From Magnetococcales bacterium (GTDB taxonomy: Bacteria > Pseudomonadota > Magnetococcia > Magnetococcales > UBA8363): a stretch of DNA of 64,000 nt. Below are positions 25,307-34,054 of the stretch, in pieces; position 1 is the stretch's first letter; each line of letters starts with the position of its first letter. Position numbers and translations under genes: made by a program. The notes beneath the pieces are model-generated. The model saw only the letters and a list, made by a program, of their open reading frames with translations, had not been told where the DNA came from and made no database searches. The stretch covers positions 81,653-145,652 of the forward strand of contig JADGCV010000005.1 of NCBI GenBank assembly GCA_015228815.1, written 5' to 3'.

Positions 25307-26299
25307 TCATTCCATCGGGGAAGGGGACGACAGGTCGCGGTCTTTTTTCAAATCCAGTGGCGTGCGGGAGACGCCTCCCAGTTCATGCAGAAAAAAATGA
25401 AAATATTGGTGCATCGTCGCGAGGAATCGATCACGGTCCTTGATGTTGCTGACATAGGGGGTGCATCCCGGTTTCAGGGATGGTGAATGGTAGGTGAATG
25501 AAAAAACATCGAGCCCACGATCGAGCAGACCCAGGGTCAACCGTTTCAGTTCGTCGAAACGGTACCCTTCGGGCGACAGACGGATCCGTTCCAACAATCG
25601 CAGCCTGGAAAGAATTCCCGGCAGGCGGAGCGACTTGAAAAAAGGATGGATGGACAGGCGATGGAGCCGGTGACTCTGGGGGCGCGAGAACGCAAGGAGA
25701 CCGACGTAATCGCCGGTGGTGGGCAGGGAAAGAATTCGTTGGCCAGGACCGATCCGACCGGGATGATTGGATGCGCGGGAAAAATCAGGACCGCCACCGC
25801 CGCGAAAATCGAACGGGGGGGCGGGACTGAGATCGACCTCATAACCCAGTTCTTCCAGAATGGCAGGGGTATTGGGGCCGATGCCATAGCGTCCCGCCTT
25901 GTAGATCAGGGGGCGGACACCGATGGATTCCTCGATGCGCCGGGTCAGAAGGGAGAGCTTTTCCCGTTCCAATTCGCGGGGCAGGTTTCCGGGAAAAGAA
26001 TGGGCGATGGTCGTTTCCTCGACGAACGGGGGCGAGACCCAGGGATGCAGGTGGGCGCCGATGACCGCCCGTCCCTCCATGACAAACGTTGACAGAGGCT
26101 TCCATCCGTGTTCGTTGTTGGCGACGGGATGGTCGATGACATACACCGGACGGATGCCGAATCGATCGCATACCTCCTGGCCACGATGGATTTCGTTCAT
26201 GGCCTGAATCGAAGTGGCATCGGGATTGAACGGAGCGGACCAGTCGAATTCTTCCTCGGTATCGACGACGACCAGCAGCACGGGGGGGGATGACCTCAT
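25307..26299 (-). CDS. polysaccharide deacetylase-like protein (WalW-type)
   Basis: A 330-residue protein starting at ATG 26299 (MRSSPPVLLVVVDTEEEFDW). VDTEEEFDW and GAHLHPW match the metal-binding Asp and HxxxH-like parts of NodB/polysaccharide deacetylase folds. IYKAGRYGIG and FSFTYHSPSL are the later motifs seen in WalW-like proteins. It may deacetylate an N-acetyl sugar in a surface polysaccharide; the adjacent exopolysaccharide genes support this. Its 3' end abuts the YdbL-like gene convergently, one base apart. Confidence 0.78.
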   Translation of the reverse strand: MRSSPPVLLVVVDTEEEFDWSAPFNPDATSIQAMNEIHRGQEVCDRFGIRPVYVIDHPVANNEHGWKPLSTFVMEGRAVIGAHLHPWVSPPFVEETTIAHSFPGNLPRELEREKLSLLTRRIEESIGVRPLIYKAGRYGIGPNTPAILEELGYEVDLSPAPPFDFRGGGGPDFSRASNHPGRIGPGQRILSLPTTGDYVGLLAFSRPQSHRLHRLSIHPFFKSLRLPGILSRLRLLERIRLSPEGYRFDELKRLTLGLLDRGLDVFSFTYHSPSLKPGCTPYVSNIKDRDRFLATMHQYFHFFLHELGGVSRTPLDLKKDRDLSSPSPME

Positions 26300-26673
26300 G
26301 TTCACGTCTCGAAAAAAATATTGAAAGAAAAAAAACGGTTGCTTCCCCCCAGGGGTTCGGTTTTGACGTTGATTCCCGCAGAGGGGGAATGGAGATGCAA
26401 TCTCCAAGGAGTTTGATTTTGACGTTTTTCCCGAAGGACATCACGTTTTTCCTGGCGACGAAAGCCAGGATCGGCGAGGGGACCATGGGTCTTGACGATT
26501 GAACGTTTCCCCCCTTCTTATCGGTTGGTGGGGATGAAATCTTTTCACTGGAGGTTGCCAAATTTGAAGTGTCCGGGAAAGAAATCGTTCCTGATCCCGC
26601 GCGGGTGGGCGGGAAGGGGGGGCCTTGTTCGATCATGCTCCTTTGGCGTCTGGATCGTTGTCGGTAGGCATCC
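26300..26673. other. divergent intergenic region with repeat element
   Basis: About 370 bases between two divergent starts. It contains a copy of the dispersed repeat (26320-26371) and a perfect hairpin, GGAGAT-GCA-ATCTCC, at 26391-26405. I see no coding sequence. It should also carry the promoters for both flanking genes. Confidence 0.55.
26320..26371 (+). repeat. dispersed intergenic repeat, copy A
   Basis: ATTGAAAGAAAAAA followed by a C/G-rich core and GGTTTTGACGTTG. Same order of elements as the copies near 48.5 kb and 63.8 kb, with a degenerate hairpin core. Confidence 0.6.
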
Positions 26674-28104
26674 ATGATACGAATTTTCAAACATTTTATT
26701 TCCCGCTGGTCCATCATGCTGCTGGTGTCCGAAACCCTTGTGGGTGTGCTGGCGGTCCATGTCGGGGTATGGATTCGCTTTTCGGGGGATGCGCCGGAAA
26801 ATTACAGTCATGGCCCGGAACTGCTCGTCCGATCGTTCTTTTTTGCCTTGGTGATGGTCATGAGCATGGCCGCCACCGGGCGTTATCAACGGGTCCTGGA
26901 TGACGGCTTCAGCGCCGAGGTTCTCAGGGTCGGGATCAGTTTCATCATCGGCATGGTTGCCTTGGGATTGCTCTTCTATGTTTTTCCCGACATCTTCATC
27001 GGGCGGGGGGCCAACGGTTTGGCCATGATGTTTGCGTTTGTCCTTTTTCTGGCGATCCGCTGGTTTTTCTATCACTTTGTCATCGACATCGATGCCTTGA
27101 AACGAAAAATCATGATTTTCGGTGATGGGGAAAATGCCCGACTGGTCCATGATCAGGTACAATCGACTCCGTTCGGCGTCAGCATCCTTGGATGTTGGCC
27201 CATCCCTGGATCGGGCCGGGCGGTTCCGGAAGGGTTGGTCATCGACAACGGTCTGGACCTGTTTGACTGGGTCGTCGGCAACGACATCGACGAAATCGTT
27301 CTGGCCATGGACCGCGAATTTCCGACGATGTATGCCAAGGAGATTCTTGACTGCAAGGGACGAGGGGTGACGATTGTGGACCTTCCCGGTTTTTTCGAGC
27401 GGGAAAGACATATGATCAACATGGAGATTTTGACTCCCGAATGGTGGATTCACAATTCCGATGGCGTCGATCAGGGATCGGGGCGGGAAATTTCCAAAAA
27501 ACTGTTCGACATCACCCTGAGCCTGTTGCTGTTGATGGTCGTCTCGCCGTTGATGGTGTTGACTGCCTTGGCGATTCTGATCGAAAGCCGGGGGCGGGGA
27601 CCGATCATTTACACCCAGGAACGGGTCGGCTATGGTGGCCGGATCTTCAAGGTCATGAAGTTTCGCAGCATGCGCACCGATGCCGAAGGAGACGGCGTTG
27701 CCCGCTGGGCCAGCCGCGACGACGATCGCATCACCGCTGTCGGAAAAATCATCCGTAAGACCCGAATCGATGAATTGCCGCAGTTTCTCAACGTTTTGCG
27801 CGGGGAAATGAGTCTTGTGGGACCACGACCCGAACGTCCCGCCTTCGTCAACATCCTCAAGAGCAAGATTCCCTATTATGGCGAACGGTTGCGGGTGAAA
27901 CCGGGGATCACCGGCTGGGCCCAGGTCCGCTACGGCTACAGCGCTTCCGAGGAGGATGCCGCCGAAAAATTGAAGTATGATCTCTATTACGTCAAAAACC
28001 ACAGCCTGTTTCTCGATCTCTTGGTTTTGATCCACTCCGTCGAGGTGGTCCTTTTCGCTTCCGGCGCGACCGAGCCCCTTCATCATGGAAAGAAATCGTC
28101 ATGA
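26674..28104 (+). CDS. polyprenyl-phosphate sugar transferase (exosortase-A-associated type)
   Basis: A 476-residue membrane protein. Four to five TM helices fill the first 130 residues, a CoA-binding-like Rossmann segment follows (KIMIFGDGENA), then a TM re-entrant helix (about 275-305). The bacterial sugar transferase domain carries FKVMKFRSMRTDAE, RKTRIDELPQ and SLVGPRPERP. It would transfer the first sugar-phosphate to undecaprenyl phosphate. The architecture fits the PEP-CTERM/EpsB-type group (TIGR03013), in keeping with the next genes. AGG precedes the ATG. Confidence 0.92.
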   Translation: MIRIFKHFISRWSIMLLVSETLVGVLAVHVGVWIRFSGDAPENYSHGPELLVRSFFFALVMVMSMAATGRYQRVLDDGFSAEVLRVGISFIIGMVALGLLFYVFPDIFIGRGANGLAMMFAFVLFLAIRWFFYHFVIDIDALKRKIMIFGDGENARLVHDQVQSTPFGVSILGCWPIPGSGRAVPEGLVIDNGLDLFDWVVGNDIDEIVLAMDREFPTMYAKEILDCKGRGVTIVDLPGFFERERHMINMEILTPEWWIHNSDGVDQGSGREISKKLFDITLSLLLLMVVSPLMVLTALAILIESRGRGPIIYTQERVGYGGRIFKVMKFRSMRTDAEGDGVARWASRDDDRITAVGKIIRKTRIDELPQFLNVLRGEMSLVGPRPERPAFVNILKSKIPYYGERLRVKPGITGWAQVRYGYSASEEDAAEKLKYDLYYVKNHSLFLDLLVLIHSVEVVLFASGATEPLHHGKKSS

Positions 28105-28251
28105 GCGGGAAGGAACTGTACCCGTCGCATCATTTACGGTATGGTAGGCGATCAGGCCGGAGTATGGATCCCGGCAGGGTGACCTGGTTATCGTCATTGG
28201 TACGGGGCGTCCCCGGACCTTCACCTTAGAAGAGTTGAATTCATCCTGGTC

Positions 28252-29823
28252 ATGCAACAGGAATCCGGACTTCGCGATTTTTATTTCCAGGTGATTCTTC
28301 ATCTGCGCGGCATGTGGCGTCACCGATGGCAAATGGTGTTCACCGCATGGTTCGTCTGTATTTCCGGATGGGTGGCGGTTGCGATCATGGAGGACCAGTA
28401 TATCGCCCGGGCCCAGGTGCAGATCGATGATCCCCGGGAAAATATTTCCCAGTTCCTCGAAAAGGAATCGGTCGTCCTGGATGTGACCCGCGAGGCCAAA
28501 CGCATCCTCAACCGCATTCTGGAACGGGACAACCTGCTGCGGATCATTCGTGAGACCGATCTGGCCTTTCAGGTCTCGAACGATGCCGAAAAGGAGGATG
28601 TCCTGAGGGATCTTCGGGCGCAACTGGTCGTCAAGCAATCCAACAACAACATCTACCAGATCATCCATCGTCATTCCGATCCCCGCCTGACCCAGCAGGT
28701 GGTCGAGGTGTTGCTCAACAGCCTGCCGCTCGACAACGTCAAGGAATACCGCGAGGACAACGCCCGCACTGCCGAGGAGTTTCTTGGGCGCCAGGTCAGC
28801 GATTTCGAACAGAAGGTCATCGATGCGGAACGCCAACTCCGGGAGTTCAAGGCCAGGAACATGCTGGTCCTTCCCGGAAAGGATGGCGGTTACTATGAAC
28901 GCATGCGTGACATGGTTCAAAAAATCGAGGAGGATGAGGGGACGCTCAAGGAGTTGGAACGGCGCGAGACGGAAATGTCGCGGCAACTGTCCGAGATGTC
29001 CAGCAGCACTGCCTCTCCAACCGCCGAGGTCGATGGTCGGATCGAGGAGTTGAATTCCCAACTCAACGAGCTGTTCGGAAAATACTATATGAAGAATGGG
29101 GTACGGATGCGCCTTTATACGGAGAATCATTCCGAGGTGTTGGCGTTGCGCAAGTCGATCGAAATGCTGCAACAGCAAAAAAAGGACATCACCGATCGCC
29201 TGCGCCAGGAGGCGGACAATCCCGACCGTTGGGAACTCGAATCCAATCCCATCTATCGCCGGCTCAAAACAGCCATCAGCGAACTGGAGGTGGAAAAGGC
29301 TTCGGTCCAGTCCCGCCTCATGGAGACCCGGCAAAAGCTGGCCAAGCTCAAGGAGATGGAGGATTCCATCCCCAGCATCGAAAACGAAATGTTGCGGCTG
29401 CAAAGCTATCTGGACATGTCCAAGAAAAAAATGCTGAGCATGCTCGACAAGGAAGGATCAGCCCGGTTTACCGGCGACATCGCCGAAGGTTTGAGTCGGT
29501 ATGTCCACTTCAAGGTATTGGAGCGTCCTTCCATTCCCGATCGTCCGGTGGGACCCGACCGGGTCTTGTTCTCTTCGGTGGTGTTGGCGGGTGGACTTTC
29601 GGCGGGGTTGGCGCTTGGGCTTTTTTTGACCGTCATCCGCCCGGTGTTCGACAGCCCCGCTGCCCTGAGAAAGGTGTTGGGCCTGCCGGTTCTGGGGATG
29701 GTGTCAATGGTGGACGAGGGGGTCGGCAATCGCTGGAAAAGCTCCACGCCATTTTTCTTTTTGGTGTTCATCGGTATTTTTGCCGGTTTCGCCGGGGTGT
29801 TGTATCTTGGAGGAAAGTTCTAA
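28252..29823 (+). CDS. polysaccharide chain-length determinant (Wzz/XrtA type)
   Basis: A 523-residue protein with TM helices near 28-46 and 440-462 and a further hydrophobic segment at the C-terminus. The long part between is coiled coil (about 160-400), including LQQQKKDITDRLRQEAD. The N-terminal Wzz domain has QYIARAQVQIDDPRENIS. It controls polymer length and acts with the tyrosine autokinase that follows 49 bases later. The type corresponds to TIGR03007 of exosortase-A loci. The ribosome binding site is weak. Confidence 0.9.
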   Translation: MQQESGLRDFYFQVILHLRGMWRHRWQMVFTAWFVCISGWVAVAIMEDQYIARAQVQIDDPRENISQFLEKESVVLDVTREAKRILNRILERDNLLRIIRETDLAFQVSNDAEKEDVLRDLRAQLVVKQSNNNIYQIIHRHSDPRLTQQVVEVLLNSLPLDNVKEYREDNARTAEEFLGRQVSDFEQKVIDAERQLREFKARNMLVLPGKDGGYYERMRDMVQKIEEDEGTLKELERRETEMSRQLSEMSSSTASPTAEVDGRIEELNSQLNELFGKYYMKNGVRMRLYTENHSEVLALRKSIEMLQQQKKDITDRLRQEADNPDRWELESNPIYRRLKTAISELEVEKASVQSRLMETRQKLAKLKEMEDSIPSIENEMLRLQSYLDMSKKKMLSMLDKEGSARFTGDIAEGLSRYVHFKVLERPSIPDRPVGPDRVLFSSVVLAGGLSAGLALGLFLTVIRPVFDSPAALRKVLGLPVLGMVSMVDEGVGNRWKSSTPFFFLVFIGIFAGFAGVLYLGGKF

Positions 29824-29872
29824 GGCCTGGGCCAACCTCCTGTCCGATTGTCCATCCGGGAATCAACCCATC

Positions 29873-30715
29873 ATGTCCGAAGTCCAGATTCGCAAGAAAG
29901 TCACCCTTGATTTTGAAAAACTCCGTTCGCGTGGCATCTTGACGCCCGATTCGGGACGAAGCGTGGTCGCGGAGGAATATCGGGTCATCAAACGACCGCT
30001 GCTTCTGGGTGGGCTGGGAAGCGACGGGGAGAAGGAGGACAGGCGTCGCAACAAGAAAATGATCATGGTCACCAGCGCTTTTCCCAAGGAGGGAAAGACG
30101 TTTACCGCGATCAATCTGGCCATGAGTCTGGCTGCGGAAATGGATTCGACGGTGTTGCTGGTCGATGGTGATGTCGCCAAACCCTCGGTGGCGCGTATTC
30201 TTGGATTCAAGGCGAAGGAAGGATTGATCGACTGTCTGCTGAACAAGGTCGATAATTTCAATGAAGTCCTGATTCGCACCAATGTTCCCAAATTGATGCT
30301 GCTTCCCTCGGGGCGGCGGCACCATCATGCCACGGAACTTCTGGCCAGTGAAAATATGAGGCTGTTGCTCAATCAGATCATGGACGATCCCGACCGTATT
30401 GTGGTCTTTGATTCGCCGCCGCTCCTGGTTACCACCGAGGCCCGGGAATTGGCGCGCAATATGGGGCAGATCGTCATGGTGGTCGAGGCGGAACGGACGC
30501 CGCAGTTTGCCGTCAAGGATGCCTTGCAGCAATTGGACAATCTGGAAATCGTCGGTCTGGTGCTCAACAAGATTCGCAAACGATCAGGTGGCGGATATTA
30601 TTATTATGGCTACGGCGGCTACGGCGGCTACGGCGGTTATGGCGGCTATGGCGGCTATGGTTCGGAGGAGACTCCGACCAAACGAGGTTGGCTGCGGCGT
30701 CTGTTCGGACTGTAG
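29873..30715 (+). CDS. XrtA-type tyrosine autokinase (BY-kinase)
   Basis: A 280-residue cytoplasmic kinase. Walker A is TSAFPKEGKT (about 67-76), Walker A' VLLVDGD (94-100) and Walker B IVVFDSPP. The C-terminal tail at about 239-263 is a tyrosine-glycine run of repeating GGY units, the probable autophosphorylation cluster. Together with the chain-length protein it regulates polymerisation and export. The domain set matches TIGR03018. Tail composition is an extreme version of the usual tyrosine cluster. Confidence 0.92.
   Translation: MSEVQIRKKVTLDFEKLRSRGILTPDSGRSVVAEEYRVIKRPLLLGGLGSDGEKEDRRRNKKMIMVTSAFPKEGKTFTAINLAMSLAAEMDSTVLLVDGDVAKPSVARILGFKAKEGLIDCLLNKVDNFNEVLIRTNVPKLMLLPSGRRHHHATELLASENMRLLLNQIMDDPDRIVVFDSPPLLVTTEARELARNMGQIVMVVEAERTPQFAVKDALQQLDNLEIVGLVLNKIRKRSGGGYYYYGYGGYGGYGGYGGYGGYGSEETPTKRGWLRRLFGL
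30605..30662 (+). repeat. 9-bp tandem repeats (GGCTAYGGC) in the tyrosine-kinase tail
   Basis: About six in-frame nonamers encode GYG/GGY units. Such a run can expand or contract without frameshift, changing the number of phosphorylatable tyrosines. Confidence 0.85.
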
Positions 30716-30836
30716 GCGATTGTCGTTCCATGACGGCTTCGTGGGCGTTTCGCGGAGATATTCTTCCATGTCGCCTGTTTCATGAAAATCCTGGTTCTTT
30801 GACCCGTCTTGGACTGGGAAAGGAAAAGAACGTTCG

Positions 30837-31964
30837 ATGAAGGCCCCGATTCTCTGCGTTGTGGGAGCGCGTCCCAATTTCATGAAGATGGCGGCGATTC
30901 TGCCGGCGCTCAAGGCAGTCGGTCTGGAGACGCGGCTGATTCATACCGGTCAGCACTATGATCCCGCCATGAAGGAAACCTTTTTTCGTCAGTTGGGAAT
31001 TCCCGAACCCGATCTGGACCTTGGGGTGGGATCGGGGAGTCATGCGGTGCAGACGGCACGGATCATGATGGGATTCGAGCCGGTTATCGACTCCTTGCAA
31101 CCGGCGGCGGTGTTGGTGGTTGGGGATGTCAATTCGACCATTGCCTGCGCCTTGGTGGCGGTCAAGAAGGGGGTTGGGGTCATCCATGTCGAGGCGGGTC
31201 TGCGCAGTCGCGACCGGGGGATGCCGGAGGAGATCAATCGGATTTTGACCGATCGCCTTTCCGATTTCCTGTTTACCACGGAGCGCGGTGCCGGGGAAAA
31301 TCTGCGGGCAGAGGGGATCGAGCCAGACCGAATCCACTTCGTGGGCAATGTCATGATCGATACCTTGTTTCGACTGCTGCCGTTGGCGCCCTCGGTGTCG
31401 CAAATCCTCGAATCGGATTATCGGGGGGCATGGTCGGGATATGTCCCCGGTCTGGAATACGGTCTGGTGACCTTGCACCGTCCTTCCAATGTGGACGATC
31501 CCGTGGTGTTCGAGGCGTTGATGACGACTCTGGCGCGGCAAAGTCAAAAATTGCCTTTGGTGTTTCCCGTTCATCCTCGAACCCGGCAGCGTTTTGTTGA
31601 CCAGGGCCTGGAAAGGGTGATGCACGGGGCCCGATTGATTTTGTTGCCGCCGGTGGGGTATCTGCAAATGTTGGGATTGATGAAATCGGCCCGGGTCATT
31701 CTGACCGATTCGGGTGGAGTTCAGGAAGAATCGACCGCTCTGGGCTGTCCCTGCCTGACGCTGCGCGACAATACCGAGCGTCCGGTGACGGTGACGGAAG
31801 GGACCAATACGGTGGTGGGTCGGGATCCGGAACTGATCGATCGGGTGATGGATGACATTTTGCGTCATGGTGGCAAGGGTGGTCGGGTGCCGGAATTGTG
31901 GGATGGTCATGCGGCCCCCCGAATCGCCCGGTGCCTTGTAGAATCCTTTACAACCAGTCTTTGA
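30837..31964 (+). CDS. wecB: UDP-N-acetylglucosamine 2-epimerase (non-hydrolysing)
   Basis: A 375-residue enzyme that interconverts UDP-GlcNAc and UDP-ManNAc. GARPNFMKMA, TGQHYD, GDVNST, HVEAGLRSRD, PEEINR and LTDSGGVQEE are the family motifs. The usual length is about 375. It would supply ManNAc to the polysaccharide. It lies 121 bases after the tyrosine kinase gene on the same strand. Its stop codon falls at the beginning of a repeat element (copy B). Confidence 0.93.
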   Translation: MKAPILCVVGARPNFMKMAAILPALKAVGLETRLIHTGQHYDPAMKETFFRQLGIPEPDLDLGVGSGSHAVQTARIMMGFEPVIDSLQPAAVLVVGDVNSTIACALVAVKKGVGVIHVEAGLRSRDRGMPEEINRILTDRLSDFLFTTERGAGENLRAEGIEPDRIHFVGNVMIDTLFRLLPLAPSVSQILESDYRGAWSGYVPGLEYGLVTLHRPSNVDDPVVFEALMTTLARQSQKLPLVFPVHPRTRQRFVDQGLERVMHGARLILLPPVGYLQMLGLMKSARVILTDSGGVQEESTALGCPCLTLRDNTERPVTVTEGTNTVVGRDPELIDRVMDDILRHGGKGGRVPELWDGHAAPRIARCLVESFTTSL

Positions 31965-32035
31965 CAGAAAAAAGGGGGACCCGCCGTAGCAGGGAATGAC
32001 GGGGGATCGACCCAGGATTTTTATTTTGACGTTTT
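31961..32035 (+). repeat. dispersed intergenic repeat, copy B
   Basis: TTGACAGAAAAAAGG, then CCCGCCGTAGCAGGGAATG with an inverted-repeat core, then ATTTTGACG. The first 49 bases match copy C at 33992-34040 with four differences. Confidence 0.85.
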
Positions 32036-32063
32036 ACTCTCGGGGCCCCACCGGGCGACCGTC

Positions 32064-32939
32064 ATGCTCAATGCCTTCACCGTTGATGTCGAAGATTATT
32101 TTCACGTCGCGCTGTTCGAAAAACATGTTTCGAGCGATGGATGGTCTTCCATGGAGCAGCGGGTCGAGGGAAACACCGATCGCCTTCTGGAGTTGATGGC
32201 AGGCCAAGGGGTTTATGGCACGTTTTTCATTCTTGGATGGGTGGCGGAGCGTTTTCCCGGATTGGTGCATCGGATTGCCACCGCAGGACACGAGGTGGCG
32301 AGTCATGGAATGCGTCATCGTCGGGTGACCCTGCAATCGCCGGAGGAATTTTATCAGGATGTCCTTGAGTGCCGGAAACTGCTCGAAGATGTCAGCGGGA
32401 TGCCGGTGCAAGGCTACCGGGCCTCGACCTATTCGATTGGTCGGGACAACCTGTGGGCCCTGGATGTGTTGGAAAAGGCGGGTTATCGTTACAGTTCGAG
32501 CATCTACCCCATTCGCCATGACCTCTATGGCTGGCCGGAGGCACCGCGTTTTCCGTTTTATCCGCGGCAGGGAAGGGGGGAAGGGCGCGGATTGCTGGAA
32601 ATTCCCGTTTCCACCCTGGAGTGGCATCGCTACCGGGTGCCGTGTGGCGGTGGGGGGTATTTTCGTCTGTATCCGCTGTTCGTTTCGTCGTGGGCCTTGC
32701 GTCGTCTCAACGTGGTGGAGGGCAGGAGCGCGGTTTTCTACCTTCATCCCTGGGAACTGGATCCGGGTCAGCCACGTCTGCCGGGTTTGCCGATGAAGGT
32801 TCGGTTGCGCCACTATTTGCATCTGGGCCGCGTTGAATCCCGTTTGCAACGGTTGCTTTCGCAATTTTCCTGGGATCGAATGGACCGGGTGTTCGCCCCC
32901 TGGCTGGGGGAGGAGGTGGGGGATGGAACGCGGCAATGA
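32064..32939 (+). CDS. XrtA-type polysaccharide deacetylase (DUF3473)
   Basis: A 291-residue cytoplasmic-type deacetylase. The start FTVDVEDYFHV, then GTFFILGWVAE, ATAGHEVASHGMRH (metal-binding His pair) and YRASTYSIG are the NodB-fold motifs. FYLHPWELDPGQPR is the C-terminal DUF3473 mark. The combination is that of TIGR03006 deacetylases of exosortase-A loci. It would remove N-acetyl groups from the polysaccharide. It overlaps the FemAB-like gene by 17 bases, so the pair is translationally linked. Confidence 0.9.
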   Translation: MLNAFTVDVEDYFHVALFEKHVSSDGWSSMEQRVEGNTDRLLELMAGQGVYGTFFILGWVAERFPGLVHRIATAGHEVASHGMRHRRVTLQSPEEFYQDVLECRKLLEDVSGMPVQGYRASTYSIGRDNLWALDVLEKAGYRYSSSIYPIRHDLYGWPEAPRFPFYPRQGRGEGRGLLEIPVSTLEWHRYRVPCGGGGYFRLYPLFVSSWALRRLNVVEGRSAVFYLHPWELDPGQPRLPGLPMKVRLRHYLHLGRVESRLQRLLSQFSWDRMDRVFAPWLGEEVGDGTRQ

Positions 32940-33981
32940 TCGTGCGGGGACAATCACGGTCCAAACCATGGCGTCGGGGGACCGCGCTGCCTGGGACCGG
33001 TTTGTGTTCGCGGCGGGACAGGCGACCTTCTTCCACCGATCGGGTTGGAAACGGGTTCTGGAGGATGCGTTTGGCCATGAAACCCATTATCTCATGGCCC
33101 AGGTCGATGGGGTGGTGGTGGGGATCCTTCCCCTGGGGCGGATCAAAAGTGTGTTCTTCGGTGATTCACTGATTTCGACCCCTTTTTGTGTCCATGGAGG
33201 AATCGTGGCCGAGGATGGGGCAGTCGCCATGAGGTTGGAACAGGAAGCGGTCGCCCTGGCCCATCGTCTGGGGGTGGACTACCTGGAAATGCGCCCGATC
33301 GCACCCATGCACCCGCACTGGTTGGCCAAAGATTTGTACTGCGTTTTCAGAAAAGAAATATCCAACGATCCCGACAAAAATCTTACTGCCATCCCGCGCA
33401 AACAACGGGCCGAGGTGCGCCGCGGGATCAACAAAGGTTTGACGGGATCGGTGGATCGGGATGTCGCCGGTGTCTGTTATGACGTTTATGCCGAAAGCGT
33501 TCACAATCTTGGGACTCCGGTATTTTCAAAACGGTATTTTTCCGTTCTGAAGGACGAGTTTGGCGATGATTGCGATGCCCTGGTGATCCGTGATGGCCGG
33601 GTTCCGGTGGCGGCGGTCCTTAACTTTTATTTTCGTGATCAGGTGCTTCCCTATTATGGCGGGGGGATTGCGGCAGGACGTCAGTTTGGGGCGACTGCGT
33701 TCATGTACTGGGACCTGATGAATCGGGCCGCTGCGGAGCGGGGGGTGAAGGTATTCGACTTTGGTCGCAGCAAGGTTGGCAGTGGATCGTATGATTTCAA
33801 AAAATATTTTGGTTTTGAACCGATGCCGCTCCACTATGCCTTTCACCTGGTTCGGGGGGCGGGCATGCCCAATGTCAGCCCCAATAATCCCAGGTATCGA
33901 TTGTTCATCGACCTGTGGAAAAAATTTCCCTTGGGGATCAGCCGCCTTGTGGGACCGATCATCTCCAGGAATCTGGGTTGA
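32923..33981 (+). CDS. FemAB-like protein, XrtA/PEP-CTERM-associated
   Basis: A 352-residue GNAT-superfamily protein of the FemAB type (TIGR03019 group). GGAGG lies eight bases before the ATG at 32923. TFFHRSGWKRVLEDAFGHE and IPRKQRAEVRRGINKG are typical, as is VKVFDFGRSKVGSGSYDFKKYFGFE. Family members are thought to add amino acids or acyl groups to cell-surface material; the donor here is unknown. It overlaps the deacetylase gene and is followed directly by repeat copy C. Confidence 0.88.
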   Translation: MERGNDRAGTITVQTMASGDRAAWDRFVFAAGQATFFHRSGWKRVLEDAFGHETHYLMAQVDGVVVGILPLGRIKSVFFGDSLISTPFCVHGGIVAEDGAVAMRLEQEAVALAHRLGVDYLEMRPIAPMHPHWLAKDLYCVFRKEISNDPDKNLTAIPRKQRAEVRRGINKGLTGSVDRDVAGVCYDVYAESVHNLGTPVFSKRYFSVLKDEFGDDCDALVIRDGRVPVAAVLNFYFRDQVLPYYGGGIAAGRQFGATAFMYWDLMNRAAAERGVKVFDFGRSKVGSGSYDFKKYFGFEPMPLHYAFHLVRGAGMPNVSPNNPRYRLFIDLWKKFPLGISRLVGPIISRNLG

Positions 33982-33990
33982 GAATAAACC

Positions 33991-34040
33991 ATTGAAAGAA
34001 AAAAGGGGTTCCCGCCGTAGCAGGGAATGGCGGGGGATCG
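33991..34040 (+). repeat. dispersed intergenic repeat, copy C
   Basis: ATTGAAAGAAAAAAGGGG followed by the inverted pair CCCGCC...GGCGGG. It lacks the TTTTGAC end of other copies and runs into the tail of the Rpn gene. With copy B it brackets the deacetylase and FemAB-like genes as direct repeats. Confidence 0.85.
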
Positions 34041-34054
34041 CTTCCAAAACGGTG

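Noticed and set aside
30605..30662. Possible CRISPR-like repeat array
   Set aside because: Nine-base coding repeats without spacers, in frame with the kinase tail.
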